Shown here piece by piece: positions 9,006 to 18,795 of a DNA stretch of 64,000 nt. This DNA comes from Streptomyces sp. M92 (GTDB lineage Bacteria; Actinomycetota; Actinomycetes; Streptomycetales; Streptomycetaceae), in assembly GCF_028473745.1 (NCBI RefSeq), contig NZ_CP101137.1:2232001-2296000 (forward strand), given 5' to 3'. Every line of letters starts with the position of its first letter. The stretch's first letter is position 1. Made by a program: the position numbers and the translations under genes. The notes under the pieces were generated by a model. The model had not been told where the DNA came from, searched no databases, and saw only the letters and a list, made by a program, of their open reading frames with translations.

Positions 9006-10157
9006 ATGACTCCCACGACGGAGACCATGGTCGGCATCGGCGGCGCCGCGGAGAGCACCGACATGGTGCTCAACATCGGGCCACAGCACCCGTCCACGCA
9101 CGGAGTGCTGAGGCTGCGGCTGGTCCTGGACGGCGAACGCATCGTCCGCGCGGAACCCGTGATCGGGTACATGCACCGCGGCGCGGAGAAGCTGTTCGAG
9201 GCCCGTGACTACCGTCAGATCATCGTGCTCGCCAACCGCCACGACTGGCTGTCGGCGTTCTCGAACGAGCTGGGCGTGGTCCTCGCCGTCGAGCGCATGC
9301 TCGGCATGGAGGTCCCCACCCGCGCGGTGTGGACGCGCACGCTGCTCGCCGAATTGAACCGGGTGCTCAACCACCTGATGTTCCTCGGCTCGTACCCGCT
9401 GGAGCTGGGCGGCATCACCCCCGTCTTCTACGCCTTCCGGGAGCGCGAGGTCCTCCAGAACGTCATGGAGGAGGTCTCCGGCGGGCGCATGCACTACATG
9501 TTCAACCGCGTCGGAGGCCTCAAGGAGGACCTGCCCGCCGGATGGGCCCAACGCGCGCGCGGTGCCGTCGCCGCCGTGCGTTCGCGCATGGACGTCTTCG
9601 ACGACCTGGTGCTCGGCAACGAGATCTTCCGGGGGCGCACGCGCGGGGTGGGTGCCCTGAGCCCCGAGGCCGTGCACGCCTACGGCGTCAGCGGGCCCGT
9701 CGCCCGCGCCTCGGGTGTCGACTTCGACCTGCGCCGCGACGAGCCCTACCTGGCCTACGGCGAGCTCCAGGACACCCTGAAGGTCGTCACCCGCGCGGAG
9801 GGCGACTGCCTGGCCCGCTTCGAGTGCCTCCTGGAGCAGACGCACAACGCCCTCGACCTCGCCGACGCCTGCCTGGACCGGCTGGCCGAGCTGGCCCCCG
9901 GGCCGGTCAACCAGCGGCTCCCGAAGGTGCTCAAGGCACCCGAGGGCCACACCTACGCCTGGACCGAGAACCCGCTCGGCATCAACGGCTACTACCTCGT
10001 CAGCAAGGGCGAGAAGACCCCGTACCGGCTGAAGCTCCGCTCGGCCTCGTACAACAACATCCAGGCGCTCACCGAGCTGCTGCCCGGGACGCTGGTCGCC
10101 GACATGGTGGCGATCCTCGGGTCACTGTTCTTCGTGGTCGGGGACATCGACAAGTAG
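9006..10157 (+). CDS. nuoD: Stand-alone NADH-quinone oxidoreductase subunit D paralogue
   Basis: A 383-residue protein homologous along its length to the complex I 49-kDa subunit (NuoD/NDUFS2): [68 protein letters not shown], and the C-terminal [22 protein letters not shown]. It stands alone, far from any other nuo gene in the window. The quinone-site Tyr of canonical NuoD aligns with Trp81 (ANRHDW) and the paired Asp with Glu133 (LELGG), while the His pair of GPQHPSTHG and the HRG Arg58 are kept. It may be an assembly variant or an altered-specificity subunit. GGGGAG precedes the ATG by about 9 nt. Its last 36 bases overlap the convergent methyltransferase gene. Confidence 0.92.
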   Translation: MTPTTETMVGIGGAAESTDMVLNIGPQHPSTHGVLRLRLVLDGERIVRAEPVIGYMHRGAEKLFEARDYRQIIVLANRHDWLSAFSNELGVVLAVERMLGMEVPTRAVWTRTLLAELNRVLNHLMFLGSYPLELGGITPVFYAFREREVLQNVMEEVSGGRMHYMFNRVGGLKEDLPAGWAQRARGAVAAVRSRMDVFDDLVLGNEIFRGRTRGVGALSPEAVHAYGVSGPVARASGVDFDLRRDEPYLAYGELQDTLKVVTRAEGDCLARFECLLEQTHNALDLADACLDRLAELAPGPVNQRLPKVLKAPEGHTYAWTENPLGINGYYLVSKGEKTPYRLKLRSASYNNIQALTELLPGTLVADMVAILGSLFFVVGDIDK

Positions 10158-11243
10158 GGCCCCGGCGTCGACGGGCCCGACCGGCTGGAGCAGCCAGCGG
10201 AAGTCGCCGAGCCCGCCCGCCGCGGTCAGCTCGGCGGCCTCGGAGGCGTCTGCCAGCGCGCGTACGTACGCCGCCGGGTCGGTGGAGGCCAGCGCGAGCG
10301 GGGGGCGTACGCCTGTGATGCCGAGGGCGCGCAGGACCTCCCGTTGGGGGCGCAGCAGCGCGTCGGGGGGCGTGCGCTCCACAGTGCGCTTCCCTGCGGC
10401 ACTGCTCGCGTCAGCGCGTTCCACGGCGGCCGCGCACGCGTCCAGTGCCACGTGCGCGGTGATGTCGCAGGAACCGTCCGGCACGGGCGGCGTCTGGCTC
10501 CCCTCCCGGAAGCCCGTCAGCGTCCCGAACGGCGGGCGGGCGGCCGTGGTGTGCGCGTAGTCGGCGGCCACGGCGAGCCCCGCCTCCAGGGCCGAGACGG
10601 CGGCGGCCCAGGCGGCGTCCCGGGGGAGCCCGATCTCCGCCCGCAGCCCCTCCTCGCCGGTCAGCGGCCACCACCGGGCCAGCCACCGGGCCTCCGCCCC
10701 CGCCACCGGCACCCCGAGCCGCTCGGTGCCGTCGCCCCGGACGAGCACCCGCCGGACCACTCCGTCGGAGTCCACCTCCGCGACGTCCACCGGCACGTTG
10801 TCCAGCCACTCGTTGGCGAACAGCAGCCCCGTCGCCCCGCGCGGCGGCTCGGCGAGCCACTCGATCCGGTCGTCCAGCCCGTCCGGGCGGTCGGCGATCT
10901 CGACGGCGTACGCGCGCGTGCGGGCGGCCACGCCGGCGGGCAGCGCGGCCAGCACCCCGGTGACCAGCTCGCCGCGGCCGGCCGCCATGTCCACGAAGTC
11001 CAGTGACGCGGGCCGCCCCAGCGCCTCGTCGACCCGGCACAGCAGCCGTGCCACCGCCCCGGCGAACAGCGGCGACGCGTGGACGGACGTCCGGAAGTGC
11101 CCGGCCGGTCCGCCGGGCGCGACGCGGTAGAAACCGGCCGGTCCGTAGAGGGCGTCCTGTGCGGCCTCTCGCCAGCCCCGCCACTCCTGCCAGTCCTCGT
11201 GCGTCCCGGAGGCCTCTTCGGCCCCGCTTGTCCCAGCTGTCAC
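10122..11243 (-). CDS. SAM-dependent methyltransferase, MidA/NDUFAF7 family
   Basis: A 373-residue class I methyltransferase of the MidA type (COG1565). Motif I is [12 protein letters not shown], where the usual form is close to EFGPGRG; the family motif NELLDxxPV is present as [12 protein letters not shown], and [16 protein letters not shown] matches the conserved N-terminus. Eukaryotic NDUFAF7 symmetrically dimethylates an arginine of NDUFS2, the NuoD counterpart, during complex I assembly. Here the gene converges on and overlaps nuoD by 36 bases, a suggestive arrangement. Start is GTG at 11243 with a TAGCCT box ending 6 nt upstream, likely leaderless, divergent from the sensor kinase that shares the same 118-base gap. 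Confidence 0.85.
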   Translation of the reverse strand: MTAGTSGAEEASGTHEDWQEWRGWREAAQDALYGPAGFYRVAPGGPAGHFRTSVHASPLFAGAVARLLCRVDEALGRPASLDFVDMAAGRGELVTGVLAALPAGVAARTRAYAVEIADRPDGLDDRIEWLAEPPRGATGLLFANEWLDNVPVDVAEVDSDGVVRRVLVRGDGTERLGVPVAGAEARWLARWWPLTGEEGLRAEIGLPRDAAWAAAVSALEAGLAVAADYAHTTAARPPFGTLTGFREGSQTPPVPDGSCDITAHVALDACAAAVERADASSAAGKRTVERTPPDALLRPQREVLRALGITGVRPPLALASTDPAAYVRALADASEAAELTAAGGLGDFRWLLQPVGPVDAGALLVDVPDHEEQ

Positions 11244-11361
11244 AGACCCAGGCTAGGGGTACAGAGGAACGGAGCCTCCACCTTGCGGAGTATGCGTTGA
11301 GACTGCGGATCGGCCCTCCGGTTGACCCCTGCACCTATCTCCCTTCCCTACGCTGGGTTAC

Positions 11362-12567
11362 GTGCAGCGCCTCTACGACTTCATCCGCAGACACCCGACC
11401 GGGGTCGACTGTTTCTGGGCTCTCGTCCTGCTCGGTATCTCCCTGGTGTCCCTGTCGGCCCCGCAGCCGCGGGGCGAGGGCACGGACACCACGGCGCTGC
11501 TCGTCGTCTTCACCGTCCTGCTGTGCCTCGTGATCGCGCTGCGGCAGCGGATGCCGGAGAGGATGCTGATACTCGCCCTCGTCCTCGGCGTGGGGCAACT
11601 GGCGCTGGACGTCTCCACGCTCCCGGCCGACTTCGCCTTCCTGGTGATCGTCTACACCGTCGCCGCGACCGGAGCCCGCTGGGCCTCCCGGACCGCGCTC
11701 GCCGTGGGGCTGTGCGCTGCCCCCGTCGCCCAGCTGCGCTGGGCCGACGGGGAGCTGGGCATAGGGGCCAACATCGCCATAACGGTCTTCCAGGCGGTGC
11801 CCTTCGCCCTCGCCTGGGTGCTCGGCGACTCCGTCCGCACCCGCCGCGCCTACTTCGCGCAGCTGGAGGAGCGGGCCGCCCGGCTGGAGAAGGAGCGCGA
11901 GGCCCAGTCCAAGGTCGCGGTCGCCGCCGAACGCGCCCGGATCGCGCGCGAGCTGCACGACGTCGTCGCGCACAACGTCTCCGTGATGGTGGTCCAGGCC
12001 GACGGCGCCGCCTACGTCATGGACGCCGCCCCCGACCAGGCGAAGAAGGCCCTGGAGACCATCTCCTCCACCGGCCGCCAGGCCCTCGCCGAGATGCGGC
12101 GCCTGCTCGGCGTGCTGCGCACCGGCGAGCACCAGGAGGCCGGCGAGTACGTGCCACAGCCCGACGTCCAGCAGATCGAGGACCTCGTGGAGCAGTGCCG
12201 CAGCTCCGGCCTGCCCGTCGACTTCAAGGTCGAGGGCACCCCGCGCGAACTGCCCAGCGGTGTCGAGCTCACCGCGTACCGCATCGTCCAGGAGGCGCTC
12301 ACCAACACCCGCAAGCACGGTGGCCCCAACGCGGGCGCGAGCGTGCGGCTGGTCTACTTCGACGACGGCCTCGGTCTGCTCATCGAGGACGACGGCAAGG
12401 GCGCCCCGCACGAGCTGTACGAGGAGGGCGGCTTCGACGGTCAGGGCCACGGCATGATCGGCATGCGGGAACGGGTGGGCATGGTGGGCGGCACCCTGGA
12501 CGCCGGCCCGCGGCCGGGCGGAGGATTCCGCATCAGCGCGCTGCTGCCCCTGAAACCCGCACACTGA
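11362..12567 (+). CDS. Sensor histidine kinase (HisKA_3/NarL type)
   Basis: A 401-residue membrane kinase. About five hydrophobic spans fill residues 15-155, a short coiled linker follows, then the HisKA_3 dimerisation motif ERARIARELHDVVAHNVSVM with the phospho-accepting His199, and an HATPase domain with YRIVQEALTNTRKHG, DDGKG and GHGMIGMRERV. No separate sensor domain is visible, so the signal is probably sensed in or at the membrane, as in DesK-like kinases. GTG start at 11362 with a TACGCT box ending 7 nt before it. It is followed 69 bases later by its response regulator. Confidence 0.93.
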   Translation: MQRLYDFIRRHPTGVDCFWALVLLGISLVSLSAPQPRGEGTDTTALLVVFTVLLCLVIALRQRMPERMLILALVLGVGQLALDVSTLPADFAFLVIVYTVAATGARWASRTALAVGLCAAPVAQLRWADGELGIGANIAITVFQAVPFALAWVLGDSVRTRRAYFAQLEERAARLEKEREAQSKVAVAAERARIARELHDVVAHNVSVMVVQADGAAYVMDAAPDQAKKALETISSTGRQALAEMRRLLGVLRTGEHQEAGEYVPQPDVQQIEDLVEQCRSSGLPVDFKVEGTPRELPSGVELTAYRIVQEALTNTRKHGGPNAGASVRLVYFDDGLGLLIEDDGKGAPHELYEEGGFDGQGHGMIGMRERVGMVGGTLDAGPRPGGGFRISALLPLKPAH

Positions 12568-12636
12568 ACCACCGCGCCCGTACGCGCGTACCGCGTTGAC
12601 ACCTGTAAGACCGCAAGCCCCATGGAAGAGGCCCCG

Positions 12637-13311
12637 ATGACGATCCGCGTAATGCTCGTCGACGACCAGGTGCTGCTGCGCACCGGGTTCCGGATGGTGC
12701 TCGCCGCCCAGCCGGACATGGAGGTCGTCGCGGAGGCGGGCGACGGCGTCGAGGCCCTCCAGGTGCTGCGTTCGACCGCCGTGGACGTGGTCCTGATGGA
12801 CGTCCGCATGCCCAAGCTCGACGGTGTCGAGACCACCAGCCGGATCTGTGTGGACCCGGCGGCGCCGAAGGTGCTGATCCTGACCACCTTCGACCTCGAC
12901 GAGTACGCCTTCTCGGCGCTGAAGGCGGGCGCCTCCGGCTTCATGCTCAAGGACGTGCCGCCGGGGGAGCTGCTCGCCGCGATCCGTTCCGTGCACAGCG
13001 GGGACGCGGTGGTCGCGCCCTCGACCACCCGCCGGCTCCTGGACCGCTTCGCGCCGATGCTGCCGGCCACCGGCCAGGAGCCCCGGCACAAGGAGCTGCA
13101 GCGGCTCACCGAGCGGGAGCGCGAGGTGATGGTGCTGGTCGCGCAGGGCCTGTCCAACGGGGAGATCGCGGCGCGGCTGGTGCTGTCCGAGGCGACGGTG
13201 AAGACCCATGTGGGCCGCATCCTGACCAAGCTGGACCTGCGCGACCGGGTGCAGGTGGTGGTCCTCGCCTACGAGACGGGGCTGGTACGGGCGGGCGGCG
13301 GGCAGGGCTGA
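12637..13311 (+). CDS. Response regulator, NarL/LuxR family
   Basis: A 224-residue regulator, partner of the kinase just upstream. The receiver domain has the acidic pair DD at 9-10, the phosphorylated Asp55 in VVLMDVRMPKLDG and Lys in FMLKDVPPGE. The C-terminal LuxR helix-turn-helix is LTEREREVMVLVAQGLSNGEIAARL. The ATG at 12637 is chosen because GGAAGAGG lies about 6 nt upstream; the ATG at 12622 lacks a ribosome site. Target genes are unknown. Confidence 0.94.
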   Translation: MTIRVMLVDDQVLLRTGFRMVLAAQPDMEVVAEAGDGVEALQVLRSTAVDVVLMDVRMPKLDGVETTSRICVDPAAPKVLILTTFDLDEYAFSALKAGASGFMLKDVPPGELLAAIRSVHSGDAVVAPSTTRRLLDRFAPMLPATGQEPRHKELQRLTEREREVMVLVAQGLSNGEIAARLVLSEATVKTHVGRILTKLDLRDRVQVVVLAYETGLVRAGGGQG

Positions 13312-13328
13312 GGGGCGGGCAGGGCTGA

Positions 13329-13373
13329 GGGGCGTGCGGGGCCGGCCGGGCCCCGATCGGACCGCCACGCCCC
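13329..13373. terminator. Nested hairpin between convergent genes
   Basis: An outer stem (GGGGCGTG-CGG from 13329 with CCGCCACGCCCC to 13373) encloses an inner perfect stem GGGGCC/GGCCCC (13338-13354). It lies between the end of the plus-strand regulator and the end of the minus-strand ArsR gene and could serve both. No U-run, as is common in Streptomyces. Confidence 0.5.
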
Positions 13374-13377
13374 GTGA

Positions 13378-14484
13378 TCAGCGGAGTATGCCCTCCAGGA
13401 AGTCGCTGCCCAGCCGCGCCACCACCGTCACGTCCAGCTGGTGCAGCACGTACCGGCCGCGGCGGCGGGTGGTGATCAGCCCCGCCTTCTTCAGCACCCC
13501 GAGGTGCCGGGATATCTCCGGTGCCGTCACGCCGTGCGCCTGCGCCAGCTCGCTCGTGGTGTACGCGCTGCGGGCCAGGTGGCGGCAGATCCGCATCCGG
13601 ACCGGGTGGGACAGCGCGGTCATCCGCAGGGTGAGCTGCTCGACCGACGGCGGCGAGGCCAGTTCCGGGGAGCCGACCGGGTAGTGCAGCACCGGCTGCC
13701 AGTCGTGCCGGTGCAGGACCATCAGGTGCGGCCAGCCCAGGCTGGTCGGGACGAGCAGGAGGCCGCCGCTCCCGGTCGCCGAGCGGCCGTCGCCCAGTTT
13801 GTCGACCGTGATCCGCGCGGCGTCCTCGTCCAGGGAGACGGCCGGGGACACGGCGGCCAGCGCCTCGGCCAGGCCCTTGCGGCGCAGCAGCTCCGTCTTG
13901 TGCCGGGCGTCGGCCGCGAGCTGGTGGCGCAGCCGGGACCAGGCCTCCGCGAAGAACGCCTCGTCGCAGTCCTGCGCGAACTGCCGCAGCCAGCCGCGGA
14001 TGCGCGGCGGATCGGCCAGCAGCCGCTCGCTGAACCGCAGCTGCTGCGGCCCCCGCGCGGCGGCCAGGTCCAGCGCGCGTCGGCGCGCTTCGGGGTCGCC
14101 GAGCGCCGAGACGCCTCCGGTGCTGTACGGCAGCGCGCAGGTGAACTCCAGGGCCGCGTCCACGAACTGCTCGTCGGACAGCTTGTCCAGCAGGTCCAGG
14201 TCCTCGGCGAGGGTGGCGCCGGGGAGCGTGCCCCGGCCCGGCACGCCCGCGAAGGGCATGAACAGGTCCGAGAACGTCGTCCGCCACAGGAAGTCGGCCT
14301 CGCACATCCGGTCGGCCAGATGCGGGTCGAGCCGCGCGGTCACGCCCGTCGCCCAGCCCTGCAGTCCCGGGTGGTGCCCCGGCTCGGACAGGGCGTGCAG
14401 TGCCATGCCCAGCTCGGCCAGGGGCGAGGGCACGACGGCGACCCTCTCCGGCCGCAGCCCCGCGATGTCGATGCGCACGCTCAT
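13378..14484 (-). CDS. ArsR/DUF5937-family transcriptional regulator
   Basis: A 368-residue regulator in which the DNA-binding domain is C-terminal. A winged helix-turn-helix of the ArsR type spans about residues 270-345: LSHPVRMRICRHLARSAYT, TSELAQAHGVTAPEISRHLG, VLKKAGLITTRRRGRYVLHQL. The first 250 residues form an alpha-helical domain found in actinobacterial DUF5937 proteins; no metal-binding cysteine motif of classical ArsR is present, so a metal-sensing role is not supported. Start at 14484 (MSVRIDIAGL) with GAGGG just upstream; the ATG at 14499 is the alternative. It is divergent from the small gene at 14641, a likely target. Confidence 0.85.
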   Translation of the reverse strand: MSVRIDIAGLRPERVAVVPSPLAELGMALHALSEPGHHPGLQGWATGVTARLDPHLADRMCEADFLWRTTFSDLFMPFAGVPGRGTLPGATLAEDLDLLDKLSDEQFVDAALEFTCALPYSTGGVSALGDPEARRRALDLAAARGPQQLRFSERLLADPPRIRGWLRQFAQDCDEAFFAEAWSRLRHQLAADARHKTELLRRKGLAEALAAVSPAVSLDEDAARITVDKLGDGRSATGSGGLLLVPTSLGWPHLMVLHRHDWQPVLHYPVGSPELASPPSVEQLTLRMTALSHPVRMRICRHLARSAYTTSELAQAHGVTAPEISRHLGVLKKAGLITTRRRGRYVLHQLDVTVVARLGSDFLEGILR

Positions 14485-14640
14485 GCCCTCATGGTGCACC
14501 CCGCCACTGACAACGCCGCCGCCGATTGACCGCCGCCGTCAATCGACGGACCGCGGCTCGCCGCGGGCGCAGTCTGGAGCCACGGGGCAGCCGCGGAGCC
14601 CGACTTCCACTCCTACGTCCCCTGGAGAAGGCGATCCGCC

Positions 14641-14856
14641 ATGAGCATCACACAGCAGTACCTCCTCGACACCTACCGCGCCCGGCAGCTCGGCGACCCC
14701 GCGCCGCCGGCGCCCGGGAGCAGGGACCGGCAGGTCGTGCGCGAGTGGCGCGACCACCGCCGGTTCCGGGCCGTGCTCGCCGGCCGCCCCGCGCACGGCC
14801 GCCTGCGGCGCGCCCTGCGTCGGTGGCGGTCCCTGTGGCCGCGCCCCCTGGGCTGA
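14641..14856 (+). CDS. Small basic protein, unknown function
   Basis: A 71-residue protein beginning MSITQQYLLDTYRARQLG, with a basic Arg/Trp-rich C-terminus (RRALRRWRSLWPRP). A good Shine-Dalgarno (GGAGAAGG) lies about 9 nt before the ATG, which supports it as a real gene. It is divergent from the ArsR/DUF5937 regulator with a 156-base gap and is probably controlled by it. No function can be assigned. Confidence 0.7.
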   Translation: MSITQQYLLDTYRARQLGDPAPPAPGSRDRQVVREWRDHRRFRAVLAGRPAHGRLRRALRRWRSLWPRPLG

Positions 14857-15339
14857 GACCTCACGCCCGGGCACCCGCGGGCCCGGGCGGCCCGGGCGGC
14901 CGGCGCGTGCCCGGTCAGGCCCGTGGACGTGGACCGGCCGCGGAATGGTCGGGCCTGCTGGGGCGGTCACGGGTGGTCTCGGCCAGCTGGGGTGGTCGCG
15001 GACGGTCGGTTCTGCGGGCCGGCCGTGAGCGGCCGGACCACAGCCCGGCCGAGGTCGGTCGGGTGCCGCGGGTCGGCTGCGGGCCGTCGGAGTCGCGGTC
15101 CGGTCGTGCGGGGTGCGGGCCCCAGGGCGGTCGCGGATGGTCGGGCTTGCGGTCCGGTCGCGGGTAGGTCGAGGTCGTGCAGGGACGGGCCCGGGTGCAG
15201 GTCGGTCAGTGTGCCGGTGCCGCTGCGCGGTGTCGGCGCTTGCGGTCTGGCTGCGGGTGATCGGAGTCGCGGTCCGGCCGCGGAGGGCCGGCCCGCAGCC
15301 AGCCCGTGAGCCGTCGGCCTCGGACCACACCGTGAGCGG
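14857..15339. other. Noncoding low-complexity stretch rich in GGTCG/TGGTCG words
   Basis: About 480 bases with no credible gene. The sequence is a patchwork of near-repeats of GGTCGCGG, GGTCGGG and GGGCCGGCCG, without a fixed period. Open frames on both strands are shadows without ribosome sites or recognisable motifs. It may be decayed repeat or coding DNA. Only two converging genes flank it, so it can hold the terminators for both. Confidence 0.5.
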
Positions 15340-16506
15340 TCAGAACCGCAGCCTGGCCGCGAAGTCGGCGACCGCCGCCCTCACGTCGTCGGCCGTCCAC
15401 TCCAGGCCCGCCGACTCCACCCCGATCTCGGTGAAGGCGATCCCCGGGCCGCGCGCGTCCCAGGGCCGGGAGAAGAGCATCGTCCCGGTCTCCTCGCCCT
15501 GCCGCAGCGCGGCCTCGCCCGCGTCGTCGGCGTCGCAGGGCAGCCAGACCTGGAACTCGTGGGTGTGCGGCACCTCCGGGTGCACCCGCGCCCACGGGAG
15601 GCCGGCCGCCGCGAAGCCCTCGCGCAGCGCGGCGGCCACTACGCGCGCGTGGGCCACGTACTCGGGCAGCCGGGGCAGCTCCCGCTCCAGTCCCGCGAGC
15701 GCGGACAGCGCCGTGGGGAACTGCTGGAACAGCAGGCCGCCGTACCGGTGCCGCCAGGCCTTCGCCTCCTCGACCAGCGTCCGGGGACCCGCCAGGGCGG
15801 CACCGCCGTAGCCCTTGAGGGACTTGTAGTACGAGACGTACACACTGTCCGCCAGGGCGGCGATCTCGGTGAGCGGGCGGCCGAAGTGGACGGTGCACTC
15901 CCACAGGCGGGCCCCGTCGAGGTGGACGACCGCGTCGCGCTCCCGCGCGGCGGCGACGACCTCGGTCAGCTCCTCCCAGGTGGGCAGCAGGAAGCCGGCG
16001 TCCCGGAGCGGCAGTTCCAGCATCAGCGCGCCGAACGGTTCGTCGAAGCCGCGCACCTCGTCGGCGGTCGGCTGCCGGGGCTCGTCCGTCAGCCGTACCG
16101 GACGCAGACCGCCGACCCGGCTGAAGGCGTCGCGCTCGTGCACCTCGGGGTGGCCCAGCCCGTGCAGCGCGACGGTCGGGTTGCCGGTGCGGCCCGCCCA
16201 GCAGCGCAGGGCCACCTGCTGGGCCATGGTGCCGGTCGGGAAGAAGGCGGCGGCCTCGGTGCCGAGCAGAGCCGCGGTCTTCTCCTCCAGTGCCGCCACG
16301 ATGCCGTTGCCGTACATGTCGGAGGGCTCGTCGAGGTCGTACAGCTCGGCGGCGTCGTCCAGCAGCGCCATGCGCTCCCGCAGGGACGTGATGAACCCCG
16401 GGCGCGCGAGCAGGCGCCGTGCGTCGCGGTGGACGGCCACGCGTCGTTCACGCAGCCGCCGGTACCGTTCCTCGGTCGTTTCAGCTTGCTCTGCCGTATC
16501 GCTCAT
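15340..16506 (-). CDS. Threonine aldolase / beta-eliminating lyase family PLP enzyme
   Basis: A 388-residue fold-type I PLP enzyme. Landmarks: DMYGNGIVAALEEKTAALLG near residue 60, HGLGHPEVHERDAFSRVGG, the PLP aspartate region VVHLDGARLWE, and the likely Schiff-base lysine in VYVSYYKSLKGYGGAALAG. The family includes low-specificity threonine aldolases (threonine to glycine plus acetaldehyde); GHPEVHERDA resembles those more than tryptophanases. Start at the ATG at 16506 (MSDTAEQAET); the frame extends upstream to 16542 but with no support. It is monocistronic and precedes the noncoding stretch 14857-15339. Confidence 0.85.
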   Translation of the reverse strand: MSDTAEQAETTEERYRRLRERRVAVHRDARRLLARPGFITSLRERMALLDDAAELYDLDEPSDMYGNGIVAALEEKTAALLGTEAAAFFPTGTMAQQVALRCWAGRTGNPTVALHGLGHPEVHERDAFSRVGGLRPVRLTDEPRQPTADEVRGFDEPFGALMLELPLRDAGFLLPTWEELTEVVAAARERDAVVHLDGARLWECTVHFGRPLTEIAALADSVYVSYYKSLKGYGGAALAGPRTLVEEAKAWRHRYGGLLFQQFPTALSALAGLERELPRLPEYVAHARVVAAALREGFAAAGLPWARVHPEVPHTHEFQVWLPCDADDAGEAALRQGEETGTMLFSRPWDARGPGIAFTEIGVESAGLEWTADDVRAAVADFAARLRF

Positions 16507-16702
16507 GCCGGGATCATGCCGTGCGGGCCGCCGGCGGGGCACCCGGGTTGCGCGGGCCCGGCACGCACCGCGGCGTGTGTCCGGCCGCAGTGCGGAAACC
16601 CACAGCCTGTGGACAACCGGACGTGCCCCGAACCAATCGCGTTAACATGACGAGAAATCGTCCGGTACCCCGAGCGGACTGGAACGGGAAGGCCGCCGTC
16701 GC

Positions 16703-17790
<1,088 letters not shown>

Positions 17791-17794
<4 letters not shown>

Positions 17795-18795
17795 CCACCA
17801 CCCCGCCGCCTGTCCTGCTGCGTACGGCCGACGAACTCCACGCGCGCGTGCGGCACGGCCGCCGGGCCGTCGTGATGACCATGGGCGCCCTGCACGAGGG
17901 CCACGCCACGCTGATCCGCACGGCCCGCGACCTGGCCGGCCCGGACGGCGAGGTCGTCGCCACCGTCTTCGTCAACCCGCTCCAGTTCGGCGCCGGCGAG
18001 GACCTCGACCGCTACCCGCGCACCCTGGACGCCGATCTGAGGATCGCCGGGCAGGCGGGCGCGGACGCCGTCTTCGCCCCCTCCGTCGACGAGGTCTACC
18101 CGGGCGGCGAACCCCAGGTGCGCGTCACCGCCGGACCGATGGGCGAACGCCTGGAGGGCGCCTCGCGGCCCGGCCACTTCGACGGCATGCTCACCGTCGT
18201 CGCCAAGCTGCTCCACCTCACCCGCCCGGACCTCGCCCTCTACGGCCAGAAGGACGCCCAGCAGCTCGCCCTGATCCGCCGCATGGTCCGCGACCTGAAC
18301 TTCGGCGTGGACATCGTCGGCGTCCCCACCGTGCGCGAGGACGACGGCCTGGCCCTCTCCAGCCGCAACCGCTATCTCTCACCCCGGGAGCGCCGCACCG
18401 CCCTCGCCCTCTCCCAGGCGCTGTTCGCCGGCCTCGACCGGCACGCCGCCCAGGAGGCGCTGCGCGCGCGGGCCCGCGAGGTGCCCGCCACGCACGCGCG
18501 TGCCGAGGCGCTGAGCGCCCTGGGCGAGTCCCGCGCGGCGGCCGACGCCCACGCCGTCTCGAACGCGTCCCCGGGCACCCCGGGAGCCGTACGCGCCGCC
18601 GCCCGCCTCGTGCTCGACGACGCCGCCCGCCTCGACCCGCCGCTGGAGCTGGACTACCTCGCCCTGGTCGACCCGTCCGACTTCACCGAGATCGGCGACG
18701 ACCACACCGGCGACGCCGTCCTCGCCGTCGCCGCCCGGGTCGGCGCCACCCGGCTGATCGACAACGCACCCCTCACCTTCGGAGCCGCCTCGTGA
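17791..18795 (+). CDS. panC: Pantoate--beta-alanine ligase
   Basis: Pantothenate synthetase, 334 residues, joins pantoate and beta-alanine using ATP through a pantoyl-adenylate. Class I tRNA-synthetase-like signatures are present: the HIGH-type MGALHEGH at about 31-38, [14 protein letters not shown], the pantoate-binding YGQKDAQQL, and the KMSKS-type [13 protein letters not shown]. The enzyme is somewhat longer than the usual 280-310 residues because of an Ala/Arg-rich insertion near 245-270. ATGA overlap with the Rossmann/DUF2520 gene before it and GTGA overlap with nadB after it. Confidence 0.97.
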
